DNA from: DTWD01 sp963662965
GTDB taxonomy: Bacteria > Acidobacteriota > Vicinamibacteria > Vicinamibacterales > UBA8438
Reading direction: 5' to 3'
Length of the DNA: 64,000 nucleotides
Assembly (NCBI GenBank): GCA_963662965.1
Contig: OY759970.1
Coordinates: 5,157,828-5,221,827, forward strand
The translations under genes and the position numbers were made by a program. This document shows positions 8,091 through 19,445 of the stretch, piece after piece; positions within the stretch are counted from its first letter, which is position 1, and the number at the start of each line of letters is the position of its first letter. A model generated the notes under the pieces. It searched no databases. It was not told where the DNA came from and saw only the letters and a program-made list of their open reading frames with translations.

Positions 8091-8122
8091 AAGGAGTTTC
8101 CCCATGAACTCCTGGGCTGGCC
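8087..8122. other. Strong hairpin between rpsT and holA
   Basis: AGGAGTT (8092-8098) pairs perfectly with AACTCCT (8107-8113) around an 8-base loop, and GGCCA (8087-8091) with TGGCC (8118-8122) across a 4-base bulge. There is no T-run on either side. It lies between convergent genes and may act as a bidirectional transcript end. The bases 8123-8227 hold nothing I can identify. Confidence 0.45.
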
Positions 8123-8227
8123 GCGAGTTGCACGTGCGTGTCGCGGTAGGACCGGCTCGGGGCAGGTTCGGCACGGTATCGGCGAGCGAGCGGCCCAGCA
8201 CTCGTCTCTCTCGGAATCCGCGTCGTC

Positions 8228-8330
8228 CTTAGACGGGGCCTGCGGCTCGGAACCCCGCCGCCTGCACTCGCGGGGACCCCTTCCCCACTCCGTGCTGGCG
8301 ACGCGCGCCCTGATCGTACCTAGCGACACC
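8228..8330. repeat. Dispersed repeat, family B copy 2
   Basis: Begins TTAGACGGGGCCTGCGG and continues with GGAACCCCGCCGCC, GCACTCGCGGGGACCCC, CCCCACTCCGTGCTGGCGA and GCGCGCCCTGATCGTACCTA. It is nearly the same as the copy at 54634, over about 100 bases. Confidence 0.75.
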
Positions 8331-8390
8331 TGACGGCTTCTCAGCACGCGAGCGAACGGAGTGAGGCATTCGGGGCCCCGCGAGAGAGCG

Positions 8391-8457
8391 AGCGAGGGCG
8401 TCTGGGGGAAGCGCGTGAGGTTGGGCGTGTCAGCCCAGCGCGATATTCCCCCAGTCT
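8391..8457 (+). repeat. Dispersed palindromic repeat, family A copy 2
   Basis: TCTGGGGGAAGCGC (8401-8414) and GCGATATTCCCCCAGTC (8440-8456) frame a 25-base centre that itself holds a short palindrome (TTGGGCGTGTCAGCCCA). GCGAGCGAGGGCG on the left matches the flank of other copies. It lies 60 bases from a family B copy. Confidence 0.8.
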
Positions 8458-8644
8458 GAACAGGGACACGCGCCGTCTATGAACAGCTGTTGCTCGCCGC
8501 GTGAGGCGTTCCGCGTGCGGTCGAAGGTGAAGTTTCCCGACGGGCCGATCTGGCGTCCGGAGTGACGCCCCGGCCGTGGCTGCACGTTCGAACCTGCTCA
8601 TCCGCCGACCGAACCGCGACACGAACGTGCAAAAACGCTCTAGG
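8458..8644. other. Intergenic, nothing recognised
   Basis: Between repeat A2 and the holA stop codon. Short open frames are present but none has coding character. The stretch GCACGTTCGAACCTGC (8582-8597) recalls a tRNA T-arm, but the arms do not pair and no cloverleaf can be built. Confidence 0.5.
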
Positions 8645-9565
8645 CTAGCCGCTACACAGCGTCACGACGAGCCGTTCGAGCAGCACCCTCGGTTCACCGG
8701 CTGATCGTTTCAAGGCGAGGTCTGTGCGAAACACGGCCTCAATGGCTGGGCCCACCCTGGCCCCAGCCAGCCGCGTGCGTGCGACCCACGCAAGCTGACC
8801 GAGCACCATATACGGCACCGCCCCGGCATCCAGCACGAGCGCCAGTTCGCGGAGAGCGTGAGCCGTCGATCCTCGCTCGATTGCTCGGGCCACCGCCCAG
8901 TCGTCGTGAGCCGCCGACGGGCCCGCCACTTCCCGCACATCGGCGACAGTGATCCGCGTCTGCCCAGCCGCGTACAGCAGCAGCCGATCGACTTCGCCTC
9001 GCAGCCGTGCGATGTCGGGCCCCACGATACCCGCGAGCAGCCGAACCGCGGCCGGTTCGGCCTCGACACCGGCGTTCTTCGTCTGCGCCCGTATCCAGCG
9101 CTGCGCGTCGGTGACGTCCTCCAACTCGCCGCACCGCACCACGGTGGCGCGCGACAGCAATCGCTTACTGATCCGTCGTCGCTCGTCGAGGCCTTCCGCC
9201 ACGAGCACCAACGTGGCCGTCGAGGCGGGCTTACCAAGATAGGCCTCGAACGCCTCGAGGTCCCGCGTAGCCGCTTCACTCTCACGCTTTGGCTGCAAGA
9301 AACGCTCAGCCCGCAGCGTGATGACAATCCGGCGCGGCGCCATCATCGGCAGCGTCCGCACCGCGTCCAACACCGCAGAGAGCGCGACCTCGCCCCCGTA
9401 GAACCGTTCGACGTCGAACGGACGCAGCTCCTCCTCGATGGCCTCCTCGAACTCGTTCGCGAGCTCGCCTTTCTCATACTCGTCGGCGCCAAGGACGAGA
9501 TACACGGGATCGAGCTGACCGGCGGTGATCTGCTTCCGAAGCGCGGCGGGGGTCAGCGCGCCCAT
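8645..9565 (-). CDS. holA: DNA polymerase III subunit delta
   Basis: The clamp-loader delta subunit (306 residues), which opens the beta clamp. The N-terminal AAA+-like part shows PVYLVLGADEYEKGELANEF and MMAPRRIVITLRAERFL. The middle has VVRCGELEDVTDAQRWIRAQ and LLAGIVGPDIARLRGEVDRLLLY, and the C-terminal helical bundle carries PYMVLGQLAWVARTRL. As usual for delta, the Walker motifs are degenerate. It starts 6 bases after the lptE stop, so it is in one transcript with lptE and leuS. The order leuS-lptE-holA is common in Gram-negative bacteria. Confidence 0.92.
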   Translation of the reverse strand: MGALTPAALRKQITAGQLDPVYLVLGADEYEKGELANEFEEAIEEELRPFDVERFYGGEVALSAVLDAVRTLPMMAPRRIVITLRAERFLQPKRESEAATRDLEAFEAYLGKPASTATLVLVAEGLDERRRISKRLLSRATVVRCGELEDVTDAQRWIRAQTKNAGVEAEPAAVRLLAGIVGPDIARLRGEVDRLLLYAAGQTRITVADVREVAGPSAAHDDWAVARAIERGSTAHALRELALVLDAGAVPYMVLGQLAWVARTRLAGARVGPAIEAVFRTDLALKRSAGEPRVLLERLVVTLCSG

Positions 9566-9571
9566 GAGGAG

Positions 9572-10126
9572 TTAGAAGGCCTCGAGGATGGAGCTGACGA
9601 CCGTGGTGGCAAAGTCGGTCGCGATCCGTTCTACGGCGTTGGACTGTTGCCCGAAAAACGATGACACGTTCTCGACGACGCCGCCGCCAGAGGCCACCTC
9701 GTATTCGTCACTGAAGATCAGCTGCGGGTTGTCCCAGACAATCTCGTCGGTGGTCAGGTCTCGGAATTCAATGGCGGCGGTCAGGGTAAAGATGTACCGA
9801 GACGCCTGCTGGTCGGCCGTGAAGCTCGCTGGCGTGATCGTGATGTCGTTGATCGTGCCGGTCAGCGTGGCGTCCGCACCGAGCGGGTTGGCCTGCACAC
9901 GATAGGACCCGCGACCGATGAACGCGGAGCGTACCTCCTGCGTCAGCAGACGCTCGACCTCGAACACCGCGGTGTTGTTTTCGAAGATCGGAATGGCAAT
10001 CGTCTCGATGTAGTCGGGCAGGAAGGTGCCACGACCGGCCAGCGTGTATCCGCACCCGGACATCGTGCTGCACAGAGCTGCGACGATCACGTAGCGACTC
10101 CACCGAGGATCTTGCGTTGCGTGCAT
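9572..10126 (-). CDS. lptE: LPS-assembly lipoprotein LptE
   Basis: A 184-residue outer-membrane lipoprotein that plugs the LptD barrel during lipopolysaccharide export. The N-terminus is a lipoprotein signal with lipobox LCSTMSGCGYTLAG, lipidated Cys about residue 25. The motif GCGYTLAGRGTFLPDYIETIAIPIFEN is characteristic of LptE/RlpB (quoted across the join GRGTF). The rest predicts an alpha/beta fold with the GTINDITITP strand region. It lies between leuS (16 bases) and holA (6 bases), the classical context. lptD is not in the window. Confidence 0.88.
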   Translation of the reverse strand: MHATQDPRWSRYVIVAALCSTMSGCGYTLAGRGTFLPDYIETIAIPIFENNTAVFEVERLLTQEVRSAFIGRGSYRVQANPLGADATLTGTINDITITPASFTADQQASRYIFTLTAAIEFRDLTTDEIVWDNPQLIFSDEYEVASGGGVVENVSSFFGQQSNAVERIATDFATTVVSSILEAF

Positions 10127-10142
10127 ACGGTCCTCCCTATCT

Positions 10143-12692
<2,550 letters not shown>

Positions 12693-12716
12693 GGAAACGA
12701 TTGTCGGTAAAGGTTT

Positions 12717-13766
12717 CTATAGTGTAGCAGCCCAATATGGGGCCTGCGCACGCTTCACTGACCCGAGCGCCGCTTCTGCCACGTCGGTTGATCCATTCAC
12801 TGGCGGCACATCGCCAAGTGCCTCGTCGTCCTCGGCCGCCACCTTCAGCGTCGCGTCGAGACACGCCTCAAGCGCGGACAGGTGATACCCGCCCTCGGTC
12901 ACCACCACCAGCCGACCATCGCACTGATCGATGGCCAGGCGCCGAATGCGCCGGGTGAGCGTCCGATACCCGTCGACTGACAGCCGCATGCCGCCAAGCG
13001 GATCGTCCGCGTGCGCGTCGAAGCCGGCCGAGAGCACGACCAGCTGCGGCTCGAAGGCGAGCGCGATCGGCACCGCAACCGTGCGGAAGACCAGATCGAA
13101 ATCCGCATCACCGCCACCGGCCTCAAGCGGAATGTTCACGGTCGCCCCGACGCCGGCGCCCCGTCCGACGTCGCTCGCCGCACCAGTGCCCGGGTAGAAT
13201 GGATATTGATGCGTCGAGACATACAGCACCCGGGGATCGTCGTAGAAGATCCACTGAACGCCGTTGCCGTGGTGCACGTCGTAATCGATCACCACCACGC
13301 GCTCGAGACCGCGAGCCAGCGCGTGCGCGGCGGCGACCGCGGCGTTGTTGTACAAGCAAAACCCCATGGCGCGCGCCCGCTCGGCGTGATGGCCGGGCGG
13401 CCGCACGAAGGCGAGCCCCGGCGCGTCATGGTCCAGCGCGTGGTCAACCGCGGCCACCGCCGCCCCGGCGGCGAGCCGAGCCACCGCCTCTGAGTCGGGC
13501 GAGGCATAGGTGTCCGGATCCAGCTGCACGCGGCGACCGGCGGTCGAGGCGATGTCGGCGAGATAGGCGGCATCGTGCACGCGCGCGAGCGCCGCGGTCT
13601 CGACCGGAGTCGGCTCCACGACACGACTGCCGCTGATCTCCCAGCGCCTGGCGACGCGGGCCATCACTTCAGCGCGCGCCGGCTGCTCCGGGTGTCCAGC
13701 GGGTGTCTCGTGGTCGACGAACCGCGGTGACGAGATCAAGAGGACGTCGGACTGTGCCATCATCAC
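12717..13766 (-). CDS. Histone deacetylase family protein (AcuC/acetylpolyamine amidohydrolase type)
   Basis: A zinc amidohydrolase of 349 residues. Zinc and catalytic residues are all in place: RPPGHHAERARAMGFC with the His pair, DYDVHHGNGVQ with metal-binding Asp and His, and SAGFDAHADDPLGG with the second Asp. Bacterial members remove acetyl groups from small molecules or proteins; the substrate cannot be told here. It starts close to the end of the acyltransferase gene and lies upstream of leuS. It probably belongs to the transcription unit that begins further right. Confidence is high for the family and low for the substrate. Confidence 0.9.
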   Translation of the reverse strand: MMMAQSDVLLISSPRFVDHETPAGHPEQPARAEVMARVARRWEISGSRVVEPTPVETAALARVHDAAYLADIASTAGRRVQLDPDTYASPDSEAVARLAAGAAVAAVDHALDHDAPGLAFVRPPGHHAERARAMGFCLYNNAAVAAAHALARGLERVVVIDYDVHHGNGVQWIFYDDPRVLYVSTHQYPFYPGTGAASDVGRGAGVGATVNIPLEAGGGDADFDLVFRTVAVPIALAFEPQLVVLSAGFDAHADDPLGGMRLSVDGYRTLTRRIRRLAIDQCDGRLVVVTEGGYHLSALEACLDATLKVAAEDDEALGDVPPVNGSTDVAEAALGSVKRAQAPYWAATL

Positions 13767-13773
13767 CTACCTC

Positions 13774-14478
13774 TCACACGGCTGACGCGTCGGTGGCCGT
13801 CCCGAGTATGTGACGCGCGCGGTCTGCAAGTCGGTGCAGTGAGCGTTCGAGCTCTGATCGCTTCTCCTCCCGGAGAACGGGATCGGCCTCCGGCGGTACG
13901 TCGATCGGCTCCCCGATGACCATCGAGGCCTTCGCGAACGGCTTCGGCAGCTGCGTGGTGTCCCAGCTCCGCGCGGTCCAGTAGCGGTCCGTTTCTGCAT
14001 GAAATGGGAGCACCGGGTTCCCGGTCAGGCTCGCGAGCCACACCGCGCCCGGCTGTACGCACTGCGCCGGACCGCGCGGGCCGTCGACCGTGAATGCCGT
14101 CGGCAAGCCGTCCATCGCCAATCTTCGCATCCGGGCCAAAGCGCGGCGTCCACCACGCGACGACGACCCGCGCGCCGCCCGATAGCCGAACTGTTCGATG
14201 ATCCGCGCAATCCACTCTCCGTCGAAGTTCTCGCTGGTCATGACCACGATCCCACGCCGTCGGTAAAAGTACGTGCCCAACAAGATTCGGCCGTGCCAGA
14301 ACGCGAAGACCGGCTGCCGCCCGGACGCTCGGACGGCCTCTTCGTGCTCGAGCCCCTCGACGGTCCAGCGGAGCGTACGACCGAGCGCGGCGATGATCGG
14401 GTATCCGACCGCCGCGATGGCACCGGCGCGCGCCCGCTGACGGAAGGAGAGGCGGCGGGGCGAGGACGCGGAGGTCAC
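13774..14478 (-). CDS. DUF374 lysophospholipid acyltransferase family protein
   Basis: A 234-residue acyltransferase-like protein. Family motifs are FAFWHGRILLGTYFY, SENFDGEWIARIIEQFGYRA, RGSSSRGGRRALARM and the signature TVDGPRGPAQCV. Homologues are related to lipid A acyltransferases and in some bacteria transfer a fatty acid to lipid A. I place the start at GTG 14478, whose bases overlap the ETF-QO stop (ATGTGACC), giving MTSASSPRRLSFRQRAR. The open frame reaches 14565 but that part overlaps the iron-sulfur domain of ETF-QO. A hydrophobic stretch at residues 18-32 may anchor it to the inner membrane. Confidence 0.82.
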   Translation of the reverse strand: MTSASSPRRLSFRQRARAGAIAAVGYPIIAALGRTLRWTVEGLEHEEAVRASGRQPVFAFWHGRILLGTYFYRRRGIVVMTSENFDGEWIARIIEQFGYRAARGSSSRGGRRALARMRRLAMDGLPTAFTVDGPRGPAQCVQPGAVWLASLTGNPVLPFHAETDRYWTARSWDTTQLPKPFAKASMVIGEPIDVPPEADPVLREEKRSELERSLHRLADRARHILGTATDASAV

Positions 14479-16133
14479 ATCCCTTCGTACTGCGGACCGC
14501 CACCGCCTTCGGGCGGTACCCAGTCGATGATCTGATACGGGTCCATGATGTCGCAGGTCTTGCAATGTACGCAGTTTGAGGCATTGACCTGGAGCCGCTT
14601 GCCCGCACCGGCCTCGGCTTCGACGATTTCATACACATTCGCCGGACAAAAGCGAGTGCACGGGTTGCGGTACTCCTCCAGGCAGCGCGTGCGACAGATG
14701 TCGGTGTCATGGACCAGCAAGTGCGATGGCTGGTCCTCGTCGTGACGTGCACCCGAGTAATGCACGTTCGTCAGCTTGTCGAACGTCAGTGTTCGATCAA
14801 TCGGCGCGGTCGCCGGCTCTGCCGGTCGACCCTGGCCGTAGTATTCGGCGACCGTCCGAATCCGCTCGTGCCCGGCGTGCGCCGGCATCGGGTCTCTAAA
14901 CCACCAGCCACCAGTGAGCAGCGACAAGGCAGAAAACGCAAACCCGCTGACGAATCCACCCGCGAAGCTCTGGTGCGCGTTCCGCACCGGGTAAAGCTCT
15001 TTCTTGATCGGGCCCTGCTCGACTAGATCGGCGTACTGCCCAAGCCGCGTGGCCGAAAGGTCGTTCTCGCGCACCGCGTGGAACGCGACCTCGGCGGCGC
15101 ATATTCCACTCTGCATCGCGAGATGAATCCCCTTTAGTCGCATCGAGTTCAGGAATCCGGCGGCGTCGCCGACAATCAGCGCGCCATCGACGTGGCACCG
15201 CGGGATGGCGTGCCAGCCGCCCTCGGGCAGCGCCTTCGCGCCATAGCGAACCAGGTGGCCGTCCGCGAGCAAGGCCAACACCAACGGGTGGCGCTTGAAC
15301 CGCTGGAAGGCGACGTGCGGATCGAACAGCGGGTCGCGGTAGTCGAGCCCGGCGACAAGACCGACTGATAGTCGTTCGTCGTTCAACCCGTAGATGAACC
15401 CCCCGCCAAACTCCTCGAGCCGAAGCGGATACCCCGCCGTATGAACGACCGTGCCCGGCGCGAGGCGGCCCGGGGGCACCTCCCAGAGCTCCTTGATGCC
15501 CACGGCGTAGCTTTGCGGCAAGCGTCCAGCGTCGAGACTGAACCGCCGCACCAGCGTCTTGGTCAGATTGCCGCGGACGCCATCGGCGAGCACCGTGACT
15601 TTTGCGTGGATGTCGACTCCCGGCTCGTACGTCGATTTCCGTGCGCCGTCGCGTCCGATTCCGCGGTCGCCCGTACGGACGCCGATCACCCGGTCGCCGT
15701 CGTACAACAGCTCCGCTCCGGCGAAGCCGGTAAAGACATCGACCCCGGCGGATTCCGCCTGCTCGGTGAGCCATTTGGCGAACCGATTCAACGAAACGAC
15801 ATAGTTCCCATGATTGCGAAACGGGGGCGGCGTGACAGGGGACCGAAGCCGCCGACGAGTGGTGAGAAAGTAGAGCCGGTCGTCGCACACCGGCACGTCG
15901 AGCGGCGCGCCGCGCGCGCGCCAGTCAGGGATGAGCTCCGTCAGCGCCGAGGGATCCAGGACCGCGCCCGACAGCAGGTGGGCGCCAGCGTCGCGCGCCT
16001 TCTCGAGCACCGCCACACTGAGCGGTTCACCACCCTGCTCCGCGCTCAATCTCGCCAGCCGATACGCCGCCGAGAGGCCGGCCGGTCCCCCGCCGACAAC
16101 CAGCACGTCGACGTCAAGCGTCTCGCGCTCCAG
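14475..16133 (-). CDS. Electron transfer flavoprotein-ubiquinone oxidoreductase
   Basis: ETF-QO passes electrons from reduced ETF to the membrane quinone pool. The 552-residue protein begins with the FAD-binding VLVVGGGPAGLSAAYRL, has a second FAD motif GALIVGDAAGFLNSMRLKG, and ends with a ferredoxin-like domain: CRTRC..CTRFCP and NCVHCKTCDIMDP. The quinone here would be menaquinone, judged by the mqn genes nearby. The start is notable: CTG 16133 gives LERETLDVDVLVV, with AAGGAG (plus 16141-16146) 7 bases upstream, overlapping the etfA stop. The alternative GTG 16106 would cut into the first beta strand. Third gene of etfB-etfA-ETF-QO. Confidence 0.92.
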   Translation of the reverse strand: MERETLDVDVLVVGGGPAGLSAAYRLARLSAEQGGEPLSVAVLEKARDAGAHLLSGAVLDPSALTELIPDWRARGAPLDVPVCDDRLYFLTTRRRLRSPVTPPPFRNHGNYVVSLNRFAKWLTEQAESAGVDVFTGFAGAELLYDGDRVIGVRTGDRGIGRDGARKSTYEPGVDIHAKVTVLADGVRGNLTKTLVRRFSLDAGRLPQSYAVGIKELWEVPPGRLAPGTVVHTAGYPLRLEEFGGGFIYGLNDERLSVGLVAGLDYRDPLFDPHVAFQRFKRHPLVLALLADGHLVRYGAKALPEGGWHAIPRCHVDGALIVGDAAGFLNSMRLKGIHLAMQSGICAAEVAFHAVRENDLSATRLGQYADLVEQGPIKKELYPVRNAHQSFAGGFVSGFAFSALSLLTGGWWFRDPMPAHAGHERIRTVAEYYGQGRPAEPATAPIDRTLTFDKLTNVHYSGARHDEDQPSHLLVHDTDICRTRCLEEYRNPCTRFCPANVYEIVEAEAGAGKRLQVNASNCVHCKTCDIMDPYQIIDWVPPEGGGGPQYEGM

Positions 16134-16144
16134 GGCAGCTCTCC

Positions 16145-17119
16145 TTAGGACCCGGTGTCGCCGAGCGCCGCCGTGAGCGCCGGAACGATCTCGAAGAGAT
16201 CGCCAACGATCCCGTAGTCGGCGACTTCAAAGATCGGCGCATCCGCGTCCTTGTTGATGGCGACGATCGTCTTGGCCCCCTTCATCCCGACGAGATGCTG
16301 GATTGCACCGGAAATGCCGAGCGCCACGTACAGTTTCGGCGCCACCGTTTGACCCGAACTGCCGATTTGCCGATCCATCGGCAGCCACCCGGAGTCGCAG
16401 ATCGGCCGGGACGCCGCCAGCTCGGCGTCGAGCGCCTTCGCCAGTTCCTGAGCCACCGGGAGGTGCTCTTCGCTCTTGATGCCGCGCCCGACCGCCACGA
16501 TGCACTCAGCCTGCGTCAGATCGACCGCCTGCTTCGCCTCCTTAAAGGGCTCCTCGGGTTTCTGCCGGATCGCGCCCGCGTCGACGTCGACGTCGATTGT
16601 TCGTATGGCCGCGGGGGCCGCACCGCGCGCCGCGGCATCTGCGCGGCACGCGCCGATTTGCATACTGGCAAAGTGCGGCGGCGGTCCTTCCGGGAGCACG
16701 TCCGCGACGAACTTGCCTTGGAACATCGGCCGCACGAGCACGCGCGCGCCGTCGCGCGTCTTCGACCCGACGCAGTCCGGAATCAGCAGCCCCCCGAGCC
16801 GTGCGGCCAGCTTCGGCGCATAGTCGCGCGTCTGGTAGGTGTGCGGCCACAAGACGAGGTCCGGCTGCTCCGCGCGCACGACCGGCACGAGGGCGTCGAC
16901 GAAGCCGTCCGGGGTGTACGGCTCCAACGCCGTGTGGTCGACGAGGAGCACTTCCGACACGGCGGCCGCCGCCAACTCGCTGGCGACCCCGCTCGCAGCA
17001 GTACCAGTGCCGGCGACGACGACCTTGACCGACCCCCCGATCTGCTGCGCCGCCGCGACCGTTTCCCAGCTGACCGCATTCAGCACACCCTGGCGCTGTT
17101 CGGCGACGACGAGAATCAT
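16145..17119 (-). CDS. etfA: Electron transfer flavoprotein alpha subunit
   Basis: The alpha subunit (324 residues) carries the FAD of the soluble heterodimeric ETF. N-terminal MILVVAEQRQGVLNAVSWET is the alpha domain I start. The C-terminal FAD domain contains CIVAVGRGIKSEEHLPVAQE and the signature YVALGISGAIQHLVGMKG with IVAINKDADAPIFEVADYGI. Start ATG 17119 overlaps the etfB stop by 4 bases (ATGA), so translation is coupled. ETF-QO follows at once. Together the three genes carry electrons from acyl-CoA dehydrogenases, one of which is encoded at 52843, to the quinone pool. Confidence 0.95.
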   Translation of the reverse strand: MILVVAEQRQGVLNAVSWETVAAAQQIGGSVKVVVAGTGTAASGVASELAAAAVSEVLLVDHTALEPYTPDGFVDALVPVVRAEQPDLVLWPHTYQTRDYAPKLAARLGGLLIPDCVGSKTRDGARVLVRPMFQGKFVADVLPEGPPPHFASMQIGACRADAAARGAAPAAIRTIDVDVDAGAIRQKPEEPFKEAKQAVDLTQAECIVAVGRGIKSEEHLPVAQELAKALDAELAASRPICDSGWLPMDRQIGSSGQTVAPKLYVALGISGAIQHLVGMKGAKTIVAINKDADAPIFEVADYGIVGDLFEIVPALTAALGDTGS

Positions 17120-17883
17120 AACGCCCTCGCATCTTCGCGCAGCGCGCGCACGAGTTCGCGCGCGGCATCGGCCGGCGAGCCTTCGATGAATCGGGTCGCC
17201 TTGTCCTTCTCAGGCACGTAGAGCTCGAGAATGCGCTGGCCCGCCAGCGGTATGGTGTCCGGCGTTACCGTGCGGACCTCCTTCTTCTTCGCCGCCATGA
17301 TGCCCTTGAGCGTCGCGTACCGGAGCTGGTTGATTCCGCTCTGGATGGTCAAGAGCGCGGGCGTCGGCATCGAGACCCACTGAAACCACCCGCTCTCGAG
17401 CTCACGCTTGACGCGCAACTCGGCGCCGTCACGACCGACGTCGACTTCCATGATGATGGTTGCGTGTGGGAGGCCCATCCGTTCGGCGAGAATCACACCG
17501 GTTTGGCCGAATCCCTGGTCGTCCGACTGCAGCCCCGTGAGCACGAGGTCGAACCCTTCGTCGCGAATGGCGGCAGCGAGCGCTCCGGCCACCACATTGG
17601 CATCGGCGGCGGCCAGCTCATCGCTCTGGACGCGGATCGCCCGATCCGCGCCCCGAGCGAGCGCCTCGCGAATCACCTGGGACACGCGCGCCGGTCCGGC
17701 GGCACAGACGACCACCTCGCCACCGTGCGTTTCCTTGAGCCGCAGCGCCTCCTCAAGGGCGTACGCGTCTGGCTCATTCATCTCGAAGCTGGCGTCGTGA
17801 TCGCGCACCCAGGTGGCCGACTCGGCGACGCGCAGCGGCCCGTCTCGGGTCACGACTTGTTTGATACAGACAGCAATCTTCAT
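17116..17883 (-). CDS. etfB: Electron transfer flavoprotein beta subunit
   Basis: The beta subunit (255 residues) binds AMP and supports the FAD of EtfA. MKIAVCIKQVVTRDGPLRV is the usual N-terminus. LVLTGLQSDDQGFGQTGVILAERMG matches the beta signature and the recognition loop, and SGINQLRYATLKGIMAAKKKE is the typical C-terminal motif. I use ATG 17883 instead of the longer frame to 17913, because the extra residues are absent from the family. First gene of the etfB-etfA-ETF-QO unit, 33 bases after fabF, so possibly part of the same long transcript. Confidence 0.95.
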   Translation of the reverse strand: MKIAVCIKQVVTRDGPLRVAESATWVRDHDASFEMNEPDAYALEEALRLKETHGGEVVVCAAGPARVSQVIREALARGADRAIRVQSDELAAADANVVAGALAAAIRDEGFDLVLTGLQSDDQGFGQTGVILAERMGLPHATIIMEVDVGRDGAELRVKRELESGWFQWVSMPTPALLTIQSGINQLRYATLKGIMAAKKKEVRTVTPDTIPLAGQRILELYVPEKDKATRFIEGSPADAARELVRALREDARAL

Positions 17884-17916
17884 GGTGGGTTCCTGGCGCG
17901 CATGCGGCGCCAAGCG

Positions 17917-19158
17917 TCAGGCGTCGTACCGCTTGAATAGAAGGCTGGCGTTCGTGCCGCCAAAGCCAAACGAGTTCGAGAGAACGTAGGTGATGGGCAG
18001 CGCGCGCTGCTCGTTCGGGACATAGTCGAGGTCGCAGTCGGGATCCGGATTCTCCAGATTAATCGTCGGTGGCACGCGCTGATGGCGCAGCGCCAACGCC
18101 GAAATACCGGCTTCCAATCCGCCGGCCGCCCCCAAGAGGTGCCCAGTCATCGATTTGGTCGATGAGATCGCGAGGCTCGACGCGTGCGAGCCAAAGCACT
18201 GTTTGATCGCCAGCGTCTCGATCCGGTCGTTGTACGGCGTCGACGTACCGTGCGCATTGACGTACTGAATGGCGGACGGCTCGATCCCCGCCTGTCGAAT
18301 CGCGCGCTGCATCACCCGGACGGCGCCCGTCCCGTCCTCAGACGGCGCGGTCATGTGGTAGGCATCGGCTGACATGCCGTAGCCGACCAGCTCGCAGTAG
18401 ATGGATGCTCCCCGCGCGCGCGCGCTCTCGAAATCCTCGAGAATCACCACGCCAGAGCCTTCGCCAATGATGAACCCATCGCGGTCGCGGTCAAACGGGC
18501 GGCTCGCTCGCTCGGGTTCATCGTTTCGGGTCGACAACGCCCGCATCGCGGCAAACCCACCGACTCCCAGCGGCGTAATAGCCGCCTCCGACCCGCCGGC
18601 GACCATCGCCTCGGCGTCGCCCCGACGGATGATCTCGAAGGAATCGCCAATCGCATGCGCCGAGGCCGAACACGCGGTGCAGGTTGCCGAGTTAGGCCCC
18701 TTGGCCCCGAAGCGGATCGAGATCTGCCCGGCGGCGAGGTTGATGATGGACGCTGGAATAAAGAACGGGGAGATCTTGCGGGGACCGCCCTTGAGCAACG
18801 CGCTGTGCTCGCGCTCGATGGTGCCAAACCCACCGATGCCCGATGCAATGAACACCCCGACATCACTGCCGAGCCCGCCGTCGGTTGGGAGACCAGCGTC
18901 CTGCAGCGCGAACTCCGACGCGGCGAGCGCGTACTGAATAAAGACGTCCATCTTCTTGACGTCCTTCTTCGGTATGAATTGCAGCGGATCGAAATCAGGC
19001 ACCTCTCCGGCAATCGTCGAGGCGAACCCGGCGGGATCGAAATGTGAGATGGTCCGGATCCCACTGCGCCCGGCCAGCAACGCATTCCAACTCTCCTGGG
19101 TCCCGACGCCGAGAGACGACACGAGGCCGACCCCGGTTATCATGACGCGCCTTTCCAA
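17917..19158 (-). CDS. fabF: Beta-ketoacyl-ACP synthase II
   Basis: A condensing enzyme of fatty-acid elongation (413 residues). Catalytic Cys is in SATCTACSASAHAIGD, the two His in YVNAHGTSTPYNDRIE and KSMTGHLLGAAGGLEA, and the C-terminal FGFGGTNASLLF closes the thiolase fold. TTG 19158 is preceded by an AGGAGT (plus 19163-19168) at 4 bases, giving MERRVMITGVGLVSSLG. It follows acpP after 33 bases in the standard fabD-fabG-acpP-fabF order. Confidence 0.95.
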   Translation of the reverse strand: MERRVMITGVGLVSSLGVGTQESWNALLAGRSGIRTISHFDPAGFASTIAGEVPDFDPLQFIPKKDVKKMDVFIQYALAASEFALQDAGLPTDGGLGSDVGVFIASGIGGFGTIEREHSALLKGGPRKISPFFIPASIINLAAGQISIRFGAKGPNSATCTACSASAHAIGDSFEIIRRGDAEAMVAGGSEAAITPLGVGGFAAMRALSTRNDEPERASRPFDRDRDGFIIGEGSGVVILEDFESARARGASIYCELVGYGMSADAYHMTAPSEDGTGAVRVMQRAIRQAGIEPSAIQYVNAHGTSTPYNDRIETLAIKQCFGSHASSLAISSTKSMTGHLLGAAGGLEAGISALALRHQRVPPTINLENPDPDCDLDYVPNEQRALPITYVLSNSFGFGGTNASLLFKRYDA

Positions 19159-19191
19159 CGTAACTCCTATCGACCCCTACGGGTTCGGCTC

Positions 19192-19434
19192 TTATTTCTT
19201 GCCCTTACCGTGAGACTCGATGTAGTCGACGGCTTCCTTCACCCGCGTGATCTTCTCTGCGTCCTCATCCGGAATTTCGAGGCCGAACTCTTCCTCGAAC
19301 GCCATCACCAATTCCACGGTGTCCAGCGAATCCGCACCGAGGTCATCGACGAACGATGCATCCGGCGTGACTTCTTCTTCGTCCACGCCCAACTGCTCCA
19401 CGATGATGCCTTTGACTTTGTCAGCAACCGCCAT
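19192..19434 (-). CDS. acpP: Acyl carrier protein
   Basis: An acidic 80-residue carrier that holds growing fatty acids on a phosphopantetheine arm. The attachment serine is in DDLGADSLDTVELVMAFEEE, the universal ACP motif. The rest is four short helices with many Asp and Glu. Eleven bases downstream of fabG and followed by fabF, the classic arrangement. Confidence 0.97.
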   Translation of the reverse strand: MAVADKVKGIIVEQLGVDEEEVTPDASFVDDLGADSLDTVELVMAFEEEFGLEIPDEDAEKITRVKEAVDYIESHGKGKK

Positions 19435-19445
19435 TCAACAGCCTC

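Noticed and set aside
8570..8640. tRNA-like TTCGAA stretch
   Set aside because: The bases flanking TTCGAA do not pair as a T-arm, and no acceptor, D- or anticodon arm can be built.
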